Source: Gammaproteobacteria bacterium (GTDB lineage Bacteria; Pseudomonadota; Gammaproteobacteria; Chromatiales; Chromatiaceae). From it: a stretch of DNA of 64,000 nucleotides. The notes beneath the pieces were generated by a model. It was given only the letters and a program-made list of their open reading frames with translations. It ran no database searches and had not been told where the DNA came from. Position 1 is the first letter of the stretch. Every line of letters starts with the position of its first letter. This document shows positions 28,517 through 37,365 of the stretch, one piece after another. A program made the position numbers and the translations under genes. The DNA is taken from NCBI GenBank assembly GCA_030065815.1, contig JASJCU010000003.1, positions 55,148 to 119,147 of the forward strand. The letters run 5' to 3'.

Positions 28517-29962
28517 TCAGCGCCGCCGCGCGCGCTTTGCCTTTGCCTTTTTGACCGGGGCCTTCCTGGCCGGCGCCTTCTTGACCGGCGCTTTCTTCGC
28601 GGTGGCCTTGTTGGCCGCGGTCTTTCTCGCCGCCGTCTTTTTCGCCGTGGCTTTCTTGACCGACGCCTTCTTGGCCGCAGTCGTGCGCGCCTTCGTGGCC
28701 GGCCTGGCCGGTGCCTTCTTCGCGCTGCGCGGCTTCGCGGCGGACCTGGTCGCCGCGCCCTTCTTGCTTGCCGGCCGCTTCGCCGCCGTCTTCTTGGCCG
28801 CCGACTTGCGCGCGACCGTCTTCGCCGCCCGCTTTGCCGCGACCTTCTTCACCACGGCCTTCTTCTTCGCCGCCGCCTTTCTGGTCACCGTGGCCTTCTT
28901 CGTGACCTTCTTCGCCGTCACCTTCTTCTTCGCCGCGGCCTTCTTGGCGACCTTCTTGGCCGCCACCTTCTTCTTCACCGCGGCCTTCTTGGCGACCTTC
29001 TTGACCGTCGCCTTCTTCTTCACCGCGGCCTGCTTCGCGACCTTCTTCTTCGTGACGGTCTTCTTGGCAGCGGCCTTCTTCGCCGCGACCTTCTTCTTGG
29101 CGACGGCCTTTTTCGCCGCGGCCTTCTTCGCCGGCGCCGCTTTCTTGGCGGCTGCCTTCTTGGCCGGCTTCGGCTTCTCGACGCGCTCGGCATCGGCCTT
29201 CTTGGCCGCGGCCTTGATCGCACCGGCCCGTTTGGCGGCCTTGTCCGGCTTCTTCGCGGCCGCCGGCCGCGCCGCTGCGGCCGGCTCGTCGACGACACTG
29301 CCCGGCGCGGTGCTCGGCGGCAGGCCGTCGAGCAGCTTGCGCACGCCCTTCCAGATCTTCGGGATGCCGGCATCGGCGCCGACCCGGTGCAGCTTGTCGG
29401 TCAGCTGGTAGTACTGCAGCAGTGGTCCCATCTGCGTCTCGTAGACGCGCAGCCGGTTGCTGATCGTCTCCTCGTAGTCGTCGGGGCGGCGCACGACGCG
29501 CGCACCGCAGGCGTCGCAGACGCCATCGACCATCGGCGGGTTGACGTACAGGTTGTACTGCGCGCCGCAGGCGTCGCAGGTGATGCGCCCGACCAGGCGC
29601 TCCATCAGCTCGTCGCGATCGACCTCGAGGTTGAGGACCGCATCGATATCGCCGCCGAGATCGTTGAGCACGCTGTCCAGGACGTCGGCCTGGCCGGCGT
29701 TCTTCGGCAGGTCGACGAGGATGAAACCCTTGCCGAGGTCGCTCTGCGGCAGCTGGATCCGCAGCAGCGCGAGCAGCAGTTCGTCGGAGACCCGGGCCGA
29801 GTCCATCGCCTCCTTGGCCAGGCGGCCGAGCTCGGTCTGCTCGGCGGCAGCGCGCTGCATGACGCTGGCGACGGTGATGACCGGCATGCCATAGTGGTCG
29901 GAGATCTGTTGCGACAGCTCGGCCTTGCCCGATCCCGGGGGACCCAGTAACACGATCCTCAT
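28517..29962 (-). CDS. Adenylate-kinase-like protein with histone-H1-like Lys/Ala tail
   Basis: A 481-residue two-part protein. Residues 1-215 follow the adenylate kinase fold: P-loop GPPGSGK at 7-13, a zinc-type LID with Cys129, Cys132, Cys149 and Cys152, and RRPDDYEETISNRL keeping the LID arginines. The nucleotide-binding half is altered: the usual KGTQ after the P-loop is KAEL, the TGD motif is VAS, and DGFPRT is DLPKN, so activity or substrate may differ. Residues from about 230 to 481 are almost only Lys and Ala with some Val, Thr, Arg and Pro (KKAAAKK-type repeats), as in histone H1-like or AlgP-like DNA-binding tails. One uninterrupted frame spans both parts. GAGGAG precedes the ATG. 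Divergent from the pfp operon. Confidence 0.9.
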   Translation of the reverse strand: MRIVLLGPPGSGKAELSQQISDHYGMPVITVASVMQRAAAEQTELGRLAKEAMDSARVSDELLLALLRIQLPQSDLGKGFILVDLPKNAGQADVLDSVLNDLGGDIDAVLNLEVDRDELMERLVGRITCDACGAQYNLYVNPPMVDGVCDACGARVVRRPDDYEETISNRLRVYETQMGPLLQYYQLTDKLHRVGADAGIPKIWKGVRKLLDGLPPSTAPGSVVDEPAAAARPAAAKKPDKAAKRAGAIKAAAKKADAERVEKPKPAKKAAAKKAAPAKKAAAKKAVAKKKVAAKKAAAKKTVTKKKVAKQAAVKKKATVKKVAKKAAVKKKVAAKKVAKKAAAKKKVTAKKVTKKATVTRKAAAKKKAVVKKVAAKRAAKTVARKSAAKKTAAKRPASKKGAATRSAAKPRSAKKAPARPATKARTTAAKKASVKKATAKKTAARKTAANKATAKKAPVKKAPARKAPVKKAKAKRARRR

Positions 29963-30299
29963 TGTGGCTCCTCAGTGGCCTTATTGTTCTGCCCGGCGCT
30001 GTTGCGGACCGCCGCCGCCCGCTCCCGCGGCGTCGGCGTCACACTGGCAGCATATAAGGAAATTAGTATTTCCCTATAGGGGCATGTGTGTTTTGCATTG
30101 GCTTGCCCCTGCCGCGTTTACTAAAGTAATCGCTCAGCAATTTGCCTGTCAACGAAGCGCCTGATTTTATACGAATTTTAGGCGATTGACGGATATTAAC
30201 GAGTATTTCGCCCCCGCTTTCTGCGAAAATCCGGGATTTCCGGCCGTCGGCGGCGCCGACCGGCCGCGTTGCAGGGGCAGTGACCAACGGTTGGGCAGC
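29963..30299. promoter_or_regulatory. AT-richer divergent spacer with two hairpins (337 bases)
   Basis: This region separates the kinase-H1 gene (minus) from the 119-residue gene and pfp (plus). About 30050-30230 is clearly more AT-rich than its surroundings, so it should hold promoters for both directions. GGAAAT-TAGT-ATTTCC is a perfect hairpin at 30058-30073. AGGGGCA (30078-30084) pairs with TGCCCCT (30104-30110). I see no small gene that I can support here. Confidence 0.45.
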
Positions 30300-30659
30300 A
30301 TGAGCGCGATCCCGGATATCACCGAAACCGAGGAGTGGATCGTCAGGACCACCCTCAAAGAACGCTATGGCCGCGATATCGAACTGCAGTACGCCGACGC
30401 CGAGATCCGCCTGAACCCGGCCGACCGCGAGCTGACATCGTGCCCGGTGTTCGTCTGGGAGGCCGAAGACTGCCATTTCGTGATCTTCAAGACCGGCGAG
30501 CGGCGCTACCGCTGCCAGTTCTTCTACCGCGGCTACCAGCAGTACGGTACCGGCGTACACGAGTACGACGACCTGACCGAGTGCACGGTCTCGCTGCTGC
30601 AGGTGCAGGCCGATCACGTGGCGGCCGAGCGCGGCGACATCGACAGCAAGCGGCGCTGA
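30300..30659 (+). CDS. Protein of unknown function upstream of pfp (119 aa)
   Basis: I do not recognise the family. The soluble 119-residue product starts MSAIPDITETEEWIVRTTLK and contains NPADRELTSCPVFVWEAEDC, then CQFFYRGYQQYGTGVHEYDD, so it is probably a small alpha/beta domain rich in aromatic residues. The frame stays open upstream to a TTG at 30186, but that stretch reads like non-coding DNA and ATG 30300 is preferred. It ends 65 bases before pfp and is likely co-transcribed with it, which hints at, but does not show, a link with PPi-dependent glycolysis. Confidence 0.75.
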   Translation: MSAIPDITETEEWIVRTTLKERYGRDIELQYADAEIRLNPADRELTSCPVFVWEAEDCHFVIFKTGERRYRCQFFYRGYQQYGTGVHEYDDLTECTVSLLQVQADHVAAERGDIDSKRR

Positions 30660-30724
30660 AGCGGTCGGCCGCAGCGCACACCCCACAACAAGACCACACA
30701 CCTTACAGAACAGAGGGAAGACAC

Positions 30725-31981
30725 ATGACGGCGAAGAACGCCTTCTATGCTCAATCCGGCGGCGTGACCGCTGTAATCAACGCGTCGGCGGCCGGCGTCA
30801 TCGAGACCGCGCGCGCCCACCCGGACAAGATCGCCAACGTCTATGCCGGCCGCAACGGCATCATCGGCGCACTGACCGAAGACCTGATCGACACCAGCCA
30901 GGAATCGGCCGACGCGATCGCCGCACTCAAGCACACGCCGTCCGGCGGCTTCGGCTCGTGCCGCTTCAAGCTCGAGAGCCTCGAGGACAACAAGCGCGAG
31001 TACGAGCGCCTGATCGAGGTGTTCAAAGCCCACGACATCGGCTACTTCTTCTACAACGGCGGCGGCGACTCAGCAGACACCTGCTTCAAGGTCTCGCAGC
31101 TGTCCGAGAAGATGGGCTTCCCGGTGCAGGCGATCCACGTGCCGAAGACCGTCGACAACGACCTGCCGATCACCGACAACTGCCCCGGCTTCGGCTCGGT
31201 CGCCAAGTACATCGCGGTATCGACGCTCGAGGCCAGCTACGACGTGCGCTCGATGGCCGCGACCTCGACCAAGATATTCGTCATCGAGGTCATGGGCCGC
31301 CACGCCGGCTGGATCGCCGCGGCCGGCGCGCTGGTCGCCGACGAGGGTATCCCGGTCGTGACCCTGTTCCCCGAGGTCGAGTTCGACCAGGACAAGTTCC
31401 TTGCCGCGGTCGACGCCAACGTCAAGCAGCACGGCTACTGCACGATCTGCGTGTCCGAGGGCTGCCACTGGCCGGACGGCAAGTTCCTCGCCGAGCAGGG
31501 CACGCGCGACTCGTTCGGCCACGCCCAGCTCGGCGGCGCCGCGCCGGTGGTCGCCAACATGATCAAGGACGCGCTCGGCTACAAGTACCACTGGGCGGTC
31601 GCCGACTACCTGCAGCGCGCCGCCCGCCACCTGGCATCGGCGTCCGACGTCGAGCAGGCCTACGCGCTCGGCAGGGCCGCCGTCGAGAAGGCGGTCGAGG
31701 GCAAGAACTCGATCATGCCGACGGTCGTGCGCGAGTCGTCCGAGCCCTACAAATGGAGCATCGGCGAGGCACCGCTGAGCGAGGTCGCGAACGTCGAGAA
31801 GATGATGCCCAAGGACTTCATCTCCGACGACGGCTTCGGCATCACCGACAAGTGCCGCGACTACCTGTACCCGCTGATCCAGGGTGAGGCCTACCCGCCG
31901 TACAAGGCCAACGGCCTGCCCGACTACGTGACCCTCAAGCTCAACAGCGTCGCGCGCAAGCTGCCCGATTTCGAGCTCTGA
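30725..31981 (+). CDS. pfp: Pyrophosphate-dependent 6-phosphofructokinase
   Basis: A 418-residue phosphofructokinase that uses PPi instead of ATP to phosphorylate fructose 6-phosphate, reversibly. Landmarks are the N-terminal AQSGGVTAVINASAAG, the phosphoryl-donor loop NGGGDSADT at about 111-119 where ATP enzymes have GGDGS-type sequence, PKTVDNDLPITD with the catalytic aspartate, and EVMGRHAGWIAAAGAL. AGAGGGAAG lies before the ATG. A strong terminator follows the stop. The gene fits a cell that runs glycolysis or the Calvin/RuMP cycle on PPi; two membrane PPases and a soluble PPase lie within 20 kb. Confidence 0.92.
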   Translation: MTAKNAFYAQSGGVTAVINASAAGVIETARAHPDKIANVYAGRNGIIGALTEDLIDTSQESADAIAALKHTPSGGFGSCRFKLESLEDNKREYERLIEVFKAHDIGYFFYNGGGDSADTCFKVSQLSEKMGFPVQAIHVPKTVDNDLPITDNCPGFGSVAKYIAVSTLEASYDVRSMAATSTKIFVIEVMGRHAGWIAAAGALVADEGIPVVTLFPEVEFDQDKFLAAVDANVKQHGYCTICVSEGCHWPDGKFLAEQGTRDSFGHAQLGGAAPVVANMIKDALGYKYHWAVADYLQRAARHLASASDVEQAYALGRAAVEKAVEGKNSIMPTVVRESSEPYKWSIGEAPLSEVANVEKMMPKDFISDDGFGITDKCRDYLYPLIQGEAYPPYKANGLPDYVTLKLNSVARKLPDFEL

Positions 31982-32001
31982 GACTGCCCGATTCGACCGG
32001 C

Positions 32002-32026
32002 AAAGGGCCCTGCGGGGCCCTTTTTT
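32002..32026 (+). terminator. Rho-independent terminator after pfp
   Basis: AAAGGGCCC, loop TGCG, then GGGCCC and a run of six T form a textbook intrinsic terminator about 20 bases after the pfp stop codon. Confidence 0.93.
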
Positions 32027-32129
32027 CGTGCGCGCGCGTAAAGAACCGGCTTCCCGTGCCGCTGATCTCGGCGATGGCTCCAACCCACCAGGCACTGGAT
32101 CTGCCGACGGCTCCGACAGGAGAGGCCCG

Positions 32130-34187
32130 ATGCGCTTGCTACCCCCCGCCAACCTAAAGACAACCGCGCAGATGCTCGGCGCCGCGACCCTGCTGTCGAC
32201 GTCGATCACTGCCGCAGCCACCGGCACGCTCGGTGCCGACCAGCTGGTCGAGCTGAGCCTCGACGAACTGCTCAACGTCGAGATCACGTCGGTCAGCAAG
32301 AAGGCCGAACCGCTGCAGGACGCCCCTGCCGCGGTGTTCGTGATCAGCGCCGACGACCTGCGGCGCAGCGGCGTGCGCTCGATACCGGACGCGCTGCGCA
32401 TGGTGCCCGGCGTGCAGGTCGCGCAGATCGACGCGCAGCGCTGGGCGGTGTCGGCACGCGGTTTCAACGGCCGCTTCGCGGCGCGCCTGCTGGTGCTGAT
32501 GGACGGCCGCTCGTTGTACTCACCGCTGTACTCCGGCGTGTACTGGGAGTCGCAGGACACCTTCATCGAGGACATCGAACGCATCGAGGTGATCCGCGGT
32601 CCGGGCGCGACGCTGTGGGGGGCGAACGCGGTCAACGGCGTCATCAACATCATCACCCGGTCTGCCGCGGATACCATCGGAACCCGCGTCTATGCCGGCC
32701 TCGGCGACCAACTCGAGGCCTTCGCCGGCGCCCGCCACGGCTTCCGGATCGACGCCGACACGGATGCCCGCGTCTACGTCAAATACAAGGAGCATGACGA
32801 ATTCGAACTGGTCGGCGGCGCCGACGCCAACGACGACTGGGACAACGTGCAGGGCGGTTTCCGCGTCGACCACGCGCTCAACGCGCACGACTCGCTGACG
32901 CTGCAGGGCGACGCGTTCACCCAGGACCTCAGCAAGTTCGTCGACCGGCCGACGCTGACCGCGCCTTTCACGGCGCGCTTCCTCGACTCGGCCGAGGCCA
33001 GCGGCGGCAACCTGATCGGACGCTGGACGCGCACCTTGTCCGCGGACGAGGACCTGCAGCTGCAGGCCTATGTCGACTACTACGAACGCACCGAGCAGTT
33101 CGCCGATCTCGAGATCACGACCTACGACGTCGATTTCCAGCATCACTTCACGCCGAGTGCGCGCCACGAGATCGTCTGGGGCCTCGGCTACCGCCTCACC
33201 GACATCTGGGTGACCGGCCGGGGCAACGTCTCGGTCACCGACAGCGACCACGAGGACCACCTGTTCAGCGGCTTCATCCAGGACGCGATCACGCTGGTGC
33301 CGGAGCGCTGGACGCTGATCCTCGGCAGCAAGTTCGAGCACAACGACTTCACCGGCTTCGAGGCCCAGCCGTCGGCGCGCGTCGTGTTCAAACCGGCGCA
33401 GCGCCAGACCCTGTGGGCGGCCATCTCGCGCGCCGTGCGCACGCCGTCGGTCGGCGAGCAGGTCAACGTCATACCCTTCCAGACCATTCCGCCGAACACG
33501 CCGCCGAACTTCCCGAACCCGTTGCCACTGCAGCTGGTCAACGTCGGCGACCAGTACGACGACAGCGTCGAACAGCTGGCCTACGAGTTGGGCTGGCGCT
33601 TCGACGCCAGCGACCGGCTGTCGCTCGACACCGCGCTGTACTACGCCGAGTACGACAACGGCCGCATCGCCACCCCCGGCGCGGTGTCGTTCGTGCCGGC
33701 CCCGGTGCCGCATACCCGCCAGCTGCTACAGCTGGGCAACGACCTCGAAGGCGAGACCTACGGCATCGAGCTGGCGGCGACCTGGGATGTCAGCGACAGT
33801 ACCCGGGTGCAACTCGCGTACAGCCATCAGCGCACCTTCGATCACGACGACCTGCCCGGTGATGACCTCAACGAAGGCAGCCAGCCGCACAACCAGCTGT
33901 CGCTGCGTACCGATATCGCGCTGTCGCCGCAGCTCGAGCTCAACCTGTGGGGCCGCTACGTCGACCGGCTGCCGGCGCTCGTCGTCGCGACCGGGCCGGC
34001 CGTGTCGATACCGTCATACACCGAGCTCGACCTGCAGCTGACCTGGCGTCCGCAGCCCAAGCTCGAGCTGTCGCTGGTCGGCCGCAACCTGCTCAATCCC
34101 AGCCACCGCGAGTTCGTCCAGGAGGCATTCACGCCGCCCAGCGAGGTCGAACGCAGCGTCTACGGCTACGTCAAGGTCGATTTCTGA
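32130..34187 (+). CDS. TonB-dependent outer-membrane receptor
   Basis: A 685-residue outer-membrane gated channel. The N-terminus is a signal peptide (LGAATLLSTSITAAATG), followed by LSLDELLNVEITSVSKKAEP, the start typical of one receptor subgroup. The plug domain runs to about residue 185, including VFVISADDLRRSGVRSIPDA, RGFNGRFAARLLVLMDGRS and RIEVIRGPGATLWGANAVNG. The barrel ends in aromatic Phe (GYVKVDF). AGGAGA lies before ATG 32130; upstream in-frame codons belong to the pfp terminator region. The ligand is unknown. It is followed after 14 bases by a YfiR-like gene and then a c-di-GMP regulator, so receptor occupancy may feed into signalling. Confidence 0.92.
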   Translation: MRLLPPANLKTTAQMLGAATLLSTSITAAATGTLGADQLVELSLDELLNVEITSVSKKAEPLQDAPAAVFVISADDLRRSGVRSIPDALRMVPGVQVAQIDAQRWAVSARGFNGRFAARLLVLMDGRSLYSPLYSGVYWESQDTFIEDIERIEVIRGPGATLWGANAVNGVINIITRSAADTIGTRVYAGLGDQLEAFAGARHGFRIDADTDARVYVKYKEHDEFELVGGADANDDWDNVQGGFRVDHALNAHDSLTLQGDAFTQDLSKFVDRPTLTAPFTARFLDSAEASGGNLIGRWTRTLSADEDLQLQAYVDYYERTEQFADLEITTYDVDFQHHFTPSARHEIVWGLGYRLTDIWVTGRGNVSVTDSDHEDHLFSGFIQDAITLVPERWTLILGSKFEHNDFTGFEAQPSARVVFKPAQRQTLWAAISRAVRTPSVGEQVNVIPFQTIPPNTPPNFPNPLPLQLVNVGDQYDDSVEQLAYELGWRFDASDRLSLDTALYYAEYDNGRIATPGAVSFVPAPVPHTRQLLQLGNDLEGETYGIELAATWDVSDSTRVQLAYSHQRTFDHDDLPGDDLNEGSQPHNQLSLRTDIALSPQLELNLWGRYVDRLPALVVATGPAVSIPSYTELDLQLTWRPQPKLELSLVGRNLLNPSHREFVQEAFTPPSEVERSVYGYVKVDF

Positions 34188-34201
34188 GGCCCGCAGCGAC
34201 G

Positions 34202-34738
34202 ATGCCGTCGAAGCCCGCAACCGCACCCCGCCGCCGCCCGCCCGCGCTGTTGGCCGGGCTGCTGGCGCTGGCCGCGTGCCTGCGCGTCGACGCGGCGCCG
34301 CCGACCGCGAGCGAGGCCGCGATCAAGGCGGCCTACGTGTTCAACGTCGTCAAGTTCACCGAGTGGCCGGATGCGGCGTTCGGCAATGACGACGACCCGC
34401 TGGTGATCTGCACCGACGCCCGCGGCGAGCAACGCAGCGCGCTCGACAGCCTGGTCGGCAAACAGACCCGCGAGCGCAGCGTCGCGGTGCGCGGCCTGCC
34501 GGACCGGGACCTGACCGACTGCCATGTCGCCGTGATCGAGGACCGCGCCAACGACGGCCGCCTCGGCGGCCGCCAGCCGGTGCTGACGATCACGACCTTC
34601 GACCACGCCGAGTCGATGGTGCACGTCTTCGTCGACGGCCGGCGGCTGCGCTTCGCCGTGCGTCTGCCGCCGGCGAAACAGGCGGCGATCACGTTCAGTG
34701 CCAAGCTGCTGGGCGTCGCCGCGACGGTCCACGAATAA
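34202..34738 (+). CDS. YfiR/DUF4154-family periplasmic protein
   Basis: A 178-residue exported protein of the YfiR (DUF4154) family. A signal sequence (LLAGLLALAACLRVDA) precedes the family start SEAAIKAAYVFNVVKFTEWP, which is diagnostic. Later come the HVAVIEDRAND stretch and FVDGRRLRFAVRLPPAKQAA followed by ITFSAKLLGVA near the C-terminus. In Pseudomonas, YfiR is a periplasmic repressor of the diguanylate cyclase YfiN. Here the downstream gene encodes a cytoplasmic response regulator with GGDEF-EAL, not a membrane YfiN, so the mechanism must differ or involve other partners. LAAC could also act as a lipobox. Confidence 0.9.
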   Translation: MPSKPATAPRRRPPALLAGLLALAACLRVDAAPPTASEAAIKAAYVFNVVKFTEWPDAAFGNDDDPLVICTDARGEQRSALDSLVGKQTRERSVAVRGLPDRDLTDCHVAVIEDRANDGRLGGRQPVLTITTFDHAESMVHVFVDGRRLRFAVRLPPAKQAAITFSAKLLGVAATVHE

Positions 34739-34823
34739 ACGCCGCTTATGTGCCCATGAGCCTGGATTGGGGTGCGCCGACCCGGCACACCGACCATCGG
34801 TCGCGCGCCGAATCGCGCTAGAC

Positions 34824-34839
34824 GTTAAACTAGGTTAAA
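34824..34839 (+). promoter_or_regulatory. Direct repeat GTTAAA upstream of the c-di-GMP regulator
   Basis: Two GTTAAA hexamers (34824-34829 and 34834-34839) lie ten bases apart, one helical turn, in an AT-rich patch 68 bases before the GTG start of the next gene. They may mark an internal promoter or an activator site. No palindrome is evident. Confidence 0.3.
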
Positions 34840-34906
34840 ACATCAAGAAGATGCGCCGCCGCCGCGCCGCCGAGAATAACAACACGACTCCCATGACACC
34901 CGCCCC

Positions 34907-37042
34907 GTGAACACCGACGGCACGCAACCACCCGTCTCGCTGCTGCTGGCCGACGACGATCCGGCGATCGGCCTGCTGGCGCAGATGGGCCTGACCAAGC
35001 ACGGCTACCACGTGACCGCCGTCGAGTCCGGCGAGGCGGCACTGCGGGCCGTCGCCGACCGGCGGCCCGACATCATCCTGCTCGACGTCATCATGCCGGG
35101 GGTCAGCGGCTACGACGTCTGTCGCCGGCTCGGCGCCGATCCCGCGACCCGGCAGATCCCGATCATCATGGTCACCGGCCTCGACGACCCCGAGTCGATC
35201 GAGCAGGCCTACGCCGCCGGCGCCGATGCCTTCGTCACCAAGCCGATCAACTGGACGGTACTGCGCCACCAGTTGCAGTACGTGCTGCGCAGCAGCCGCG
35301 ACCGCGCACGCCTGGCCGAGAGCGAGGAGCGCTACGCGCTGGCCGCGTCCGGCGCCAACGACGGCCTGTGGGACTGGAACATCGCCGGGCAGGCGGTCTA
35401 CTACTCGCCACGCTGGCGCGAACAGCTCGGCCTGCGCAGCCAGGACATCGGCGACGACCTCGACGACTGGCTCGATCGCATCCATCCGGAAGACCGGCTG
35501 GCGTTCCACAACGCGCTCAACGCCCACCTGGCCGGCAACAGCCGCAAGTTCGAGATCGAGTACCGCATCCGCGATCACGCCGGCGACTACCGCTGGATGC
35601 TGTGCCGGGCGCTCGCGATCCGCGACGACGACGACAACCCGTGCCGCATGGCCGGCTCGCAGACCGACATCACCGAGCGCAAGCTGGCCGAGCGCCAGCT
35701 GGTGCACGATGCGCTGCATGACACGCTGACCGGTCTCGCCAACCGCAAGCTGCTGCTCGAGCGCGTGTCGCACGCGATCAAGCTGTCGCACCGCCGCCAG
35801 GACTACCGCTTCGCGGTCGCGATCATGGACCTCGACCGCTTCAAGAACATTAACGACAGCCTCGGCCCGCTGGCCGGCGACAGCCTGCTCGGCCGCATCG
35901 GCGAGCGCATCGCCAGCCACCTGCGCTCGTCCGACACGCTGGCCCGCATCGGCGGCGACGAGTTCGCGATCCTGTTCGACGACGTCGGCGGCCACGACCA
36001 TCTCGATCGCCTGATCGAGCGCATCCGGCGCGAGATCTCGCAGCCGTTCACGCTGCTCGACCAGGACGTCGTCACGACCGCGAGCCTCGGTATCGTGTAC
36101 AGCGCGCCGAGCTACGAGAACCCCGAGGACATGCTGCGCGACGCCGACATCGCGATGTACCAGGCCAAGGCGCTGGGCAAGAACCGCCACGAGGTGTTCG
36201 ACAGCACGATGCACGCCCAGGTCTCGGAGCTGCTGCAGGTCGAGAACGAGCTGCGCGCGGCGATCCCGCAACGCCAGTTCCGCGTCTTCTACCAGCCGAT
36301 CCGCCGCCTTGCCGACGGCGAGATCGTCGGCTTCGAGGCGCTGCTGCGCTGGCAGCACCCGACCCGCGGCCTGCTCGCGCCGCAGGCGTTCCTGAGCCTC
36401 GCCGAGGAGACCGGGCTGATGATCCCGATCGGGCAGTGGACGCTGCGCGAGGCCACCCGTCAACTGGCACAGTGGCACAGCGAGATCCCGCAGATCCGCG
36501 ACACCTACGTGTCGGTCAACCTGTCCAGCGCCGAGTTCGCGCACCCCGACCTGATCGATCACGTGCGCGTCGCGCTCAGCGAATCGGGCCTCGCCGCCGA
36601 CAGTCTCAAGCTCGAGGTCACCGAGACGGTGTTGATCGAGAACACCGCGCAGTCGGCCAAGGTGCTCGACGAGCTGCACGCCGAGGGCGTCGCGACCGCG
36701 ATCGACGACTTCGGCACTGGCTACTCGTCGTTCAGCTACCTGCACCGCTTCGCGTTCGACGCACTGAAGATCGATCGCGTGTTCATCCACCAGATCGACC
36801 GCCACGACAAGAGCCGCGAGATCGTCCGCGCGATCATCACGCTGGCGCGCAACCTCGGCCTGGCCGTGATCGCCGAGGGCGGTGAGAACAGCGACGAGGT
36901 CAGCTGCCTGCGCGACGTCGGCTGCGAGTTCGGCCAGGGCTACGCGTTCGCGCAGGCCCTGCCGGTCGACGAGATCGGCCCGCTGGTGCGGCGCAAGCTC
37001 GCTGCCCACCTGTCGGTCGTGCCCAACGGCCACAACAGCTGA
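34907..37042 (+). CDS. Response regulator REC-PAS-GGDEF-EAL
   Basis: A 711-residue cytoplasmic regulator. The receiver domain (about 8-128) has the acidic pair in LLLADDDPA and phospho-acceptor Asp60 in IILLDVIMPG, with Lys in FVTKPINW. A PAS domain (about 145-260, NDGLWDWNIAGQAVYYSPRW) follows, then GGDEF at residues 349-353 and EAL at 477-479 with the DDFGTGYSS loop. Both catalytic motifs are intact, so it may make and degrade c-di-GMP under control of a kinase not encoded here. The start is GTG 34907; its GTGA overlaps the end of a five-codon ATG frame at 34893-34910. It lies 168 bases after the YfiR-like gene. Confidence 0.93.
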   Translation: MNTDGTQPPVSLLLADDDPAIGLLAQMGLTKHGYHVTAVESGEAALRAVADRRPDIILLDVIMPGVSGYDVCRRLGADPATRQIPIIMVTGLDDPESIEQAYAAGADAFVTKPINWTVLRHQLQYVLRSSRDRARLAESEERYALAASGANDGLWDWNIAGQAVYYSPRWREQLGLRSQDIGDDLDDWLDRIHPEDRLAFHNALNAHLAGNSRKFEIEYRIRDHAGDYRWMLCRALAIRDDDDNPCRMAGSQTDITERKLAERQLVHDALHDTLTGLANRKLLLERVSHAIKLSHRRQDYRFAVAIMDLDRFKNINDSLGPLAGDSLLGRIGERIASHLRSSDTLARIGGDEFAILFDDVGGHDHLDRLIERIRREISQPFTLLDQDVVTTASLGIVYSAPSYENPEDMLRDADIAMYQAKALGKNRHEVFDSTMHAQVSELLQVENELRAAIPQRQFRVFYQPIRRLADGEIVGFEALLRWQHPTRGLLAPQAFLSLAEETGLMIPIGQWTLREATRQLAQWHSEIPQIRDTYVSVNLSSAEFAHPDLIDHVRVALSESGLAADSLKLEVTETVLIENTAQSAKVLDELHAEGVATAIDDFGTGYSSFSYLHRFAFDALKIDRVFIHQIDRHDKSREIVRAIITLARNLGLAVIAEGGENSDEVSCLRDVGCEFGQGYAFAQALPVDEIGPLVRRKLAAHLSVVPNGHNS

Positions 37043-37159
37043 CGCAAGCGGCGTCGCCGTGCGCCCGCGGCGTCGCCAACCGCGCACAGCGCGGGACTGG
37101 CCTGGCGCGGCCACAGCCGCGATACCGGCGGCCACCCCCCTACCGACGGCGGCAGACGC

Positions 37160-37363
37160 AGGACCCTAGACAAGGCCCGCGAACTGATCCAGGTGCAGGT
37201 GTCGTTCGGCGGCGGCTACAACCGCAACGCCGTGCGCCAGATCCTCGCCGAGATCAGCAACAAACTCGTTCAGCAGGCGGTCGGCCGCCTGATCCGCGAG
37301 TTCGACCTCGCCGACAGGTTCGGTCTCGCCGAGGCCACGGATTTCCCGGGCGTCGGGCGGTAG
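37160..37363 (+). pseudogene. Small conserved-looking frame lacking a usual start codon
   Basis: This frame is open from the stop of the preceding gene to TAG 37361 and reads, from 37160, RTLDKARELIQVQVSFGGGY followed by NRNAVRQILAEISNKLVQQA and VGRLIREFDLADRFGL. The text is clearly protein-like, with an amphipathic helical pattern, unlike the Arg/Ala/Pro-rich sequence just before it. Where a start codon would be expected (37160-37162) the codon is AGG. The first standard start is GTG 37193, which would remove the first helix and leave 56 residues. It may be a gene that lost its ATG, or one using a rare start. I do not know a function. Confidence 0.6.
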
Positions 37364-37365
37364 TC

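Noticed and set aside
28500..29411. Hydrophobic 303-residue plus-strand frame (Phe/Ala/Leu-rich)
   Set aside because: It is the exact complement of the Lys/Ala codons of the kinase-H1 tail; AAG and GCC codons read backwards give Leu/Phe and Gly/Ala. No ribosome site or family match.
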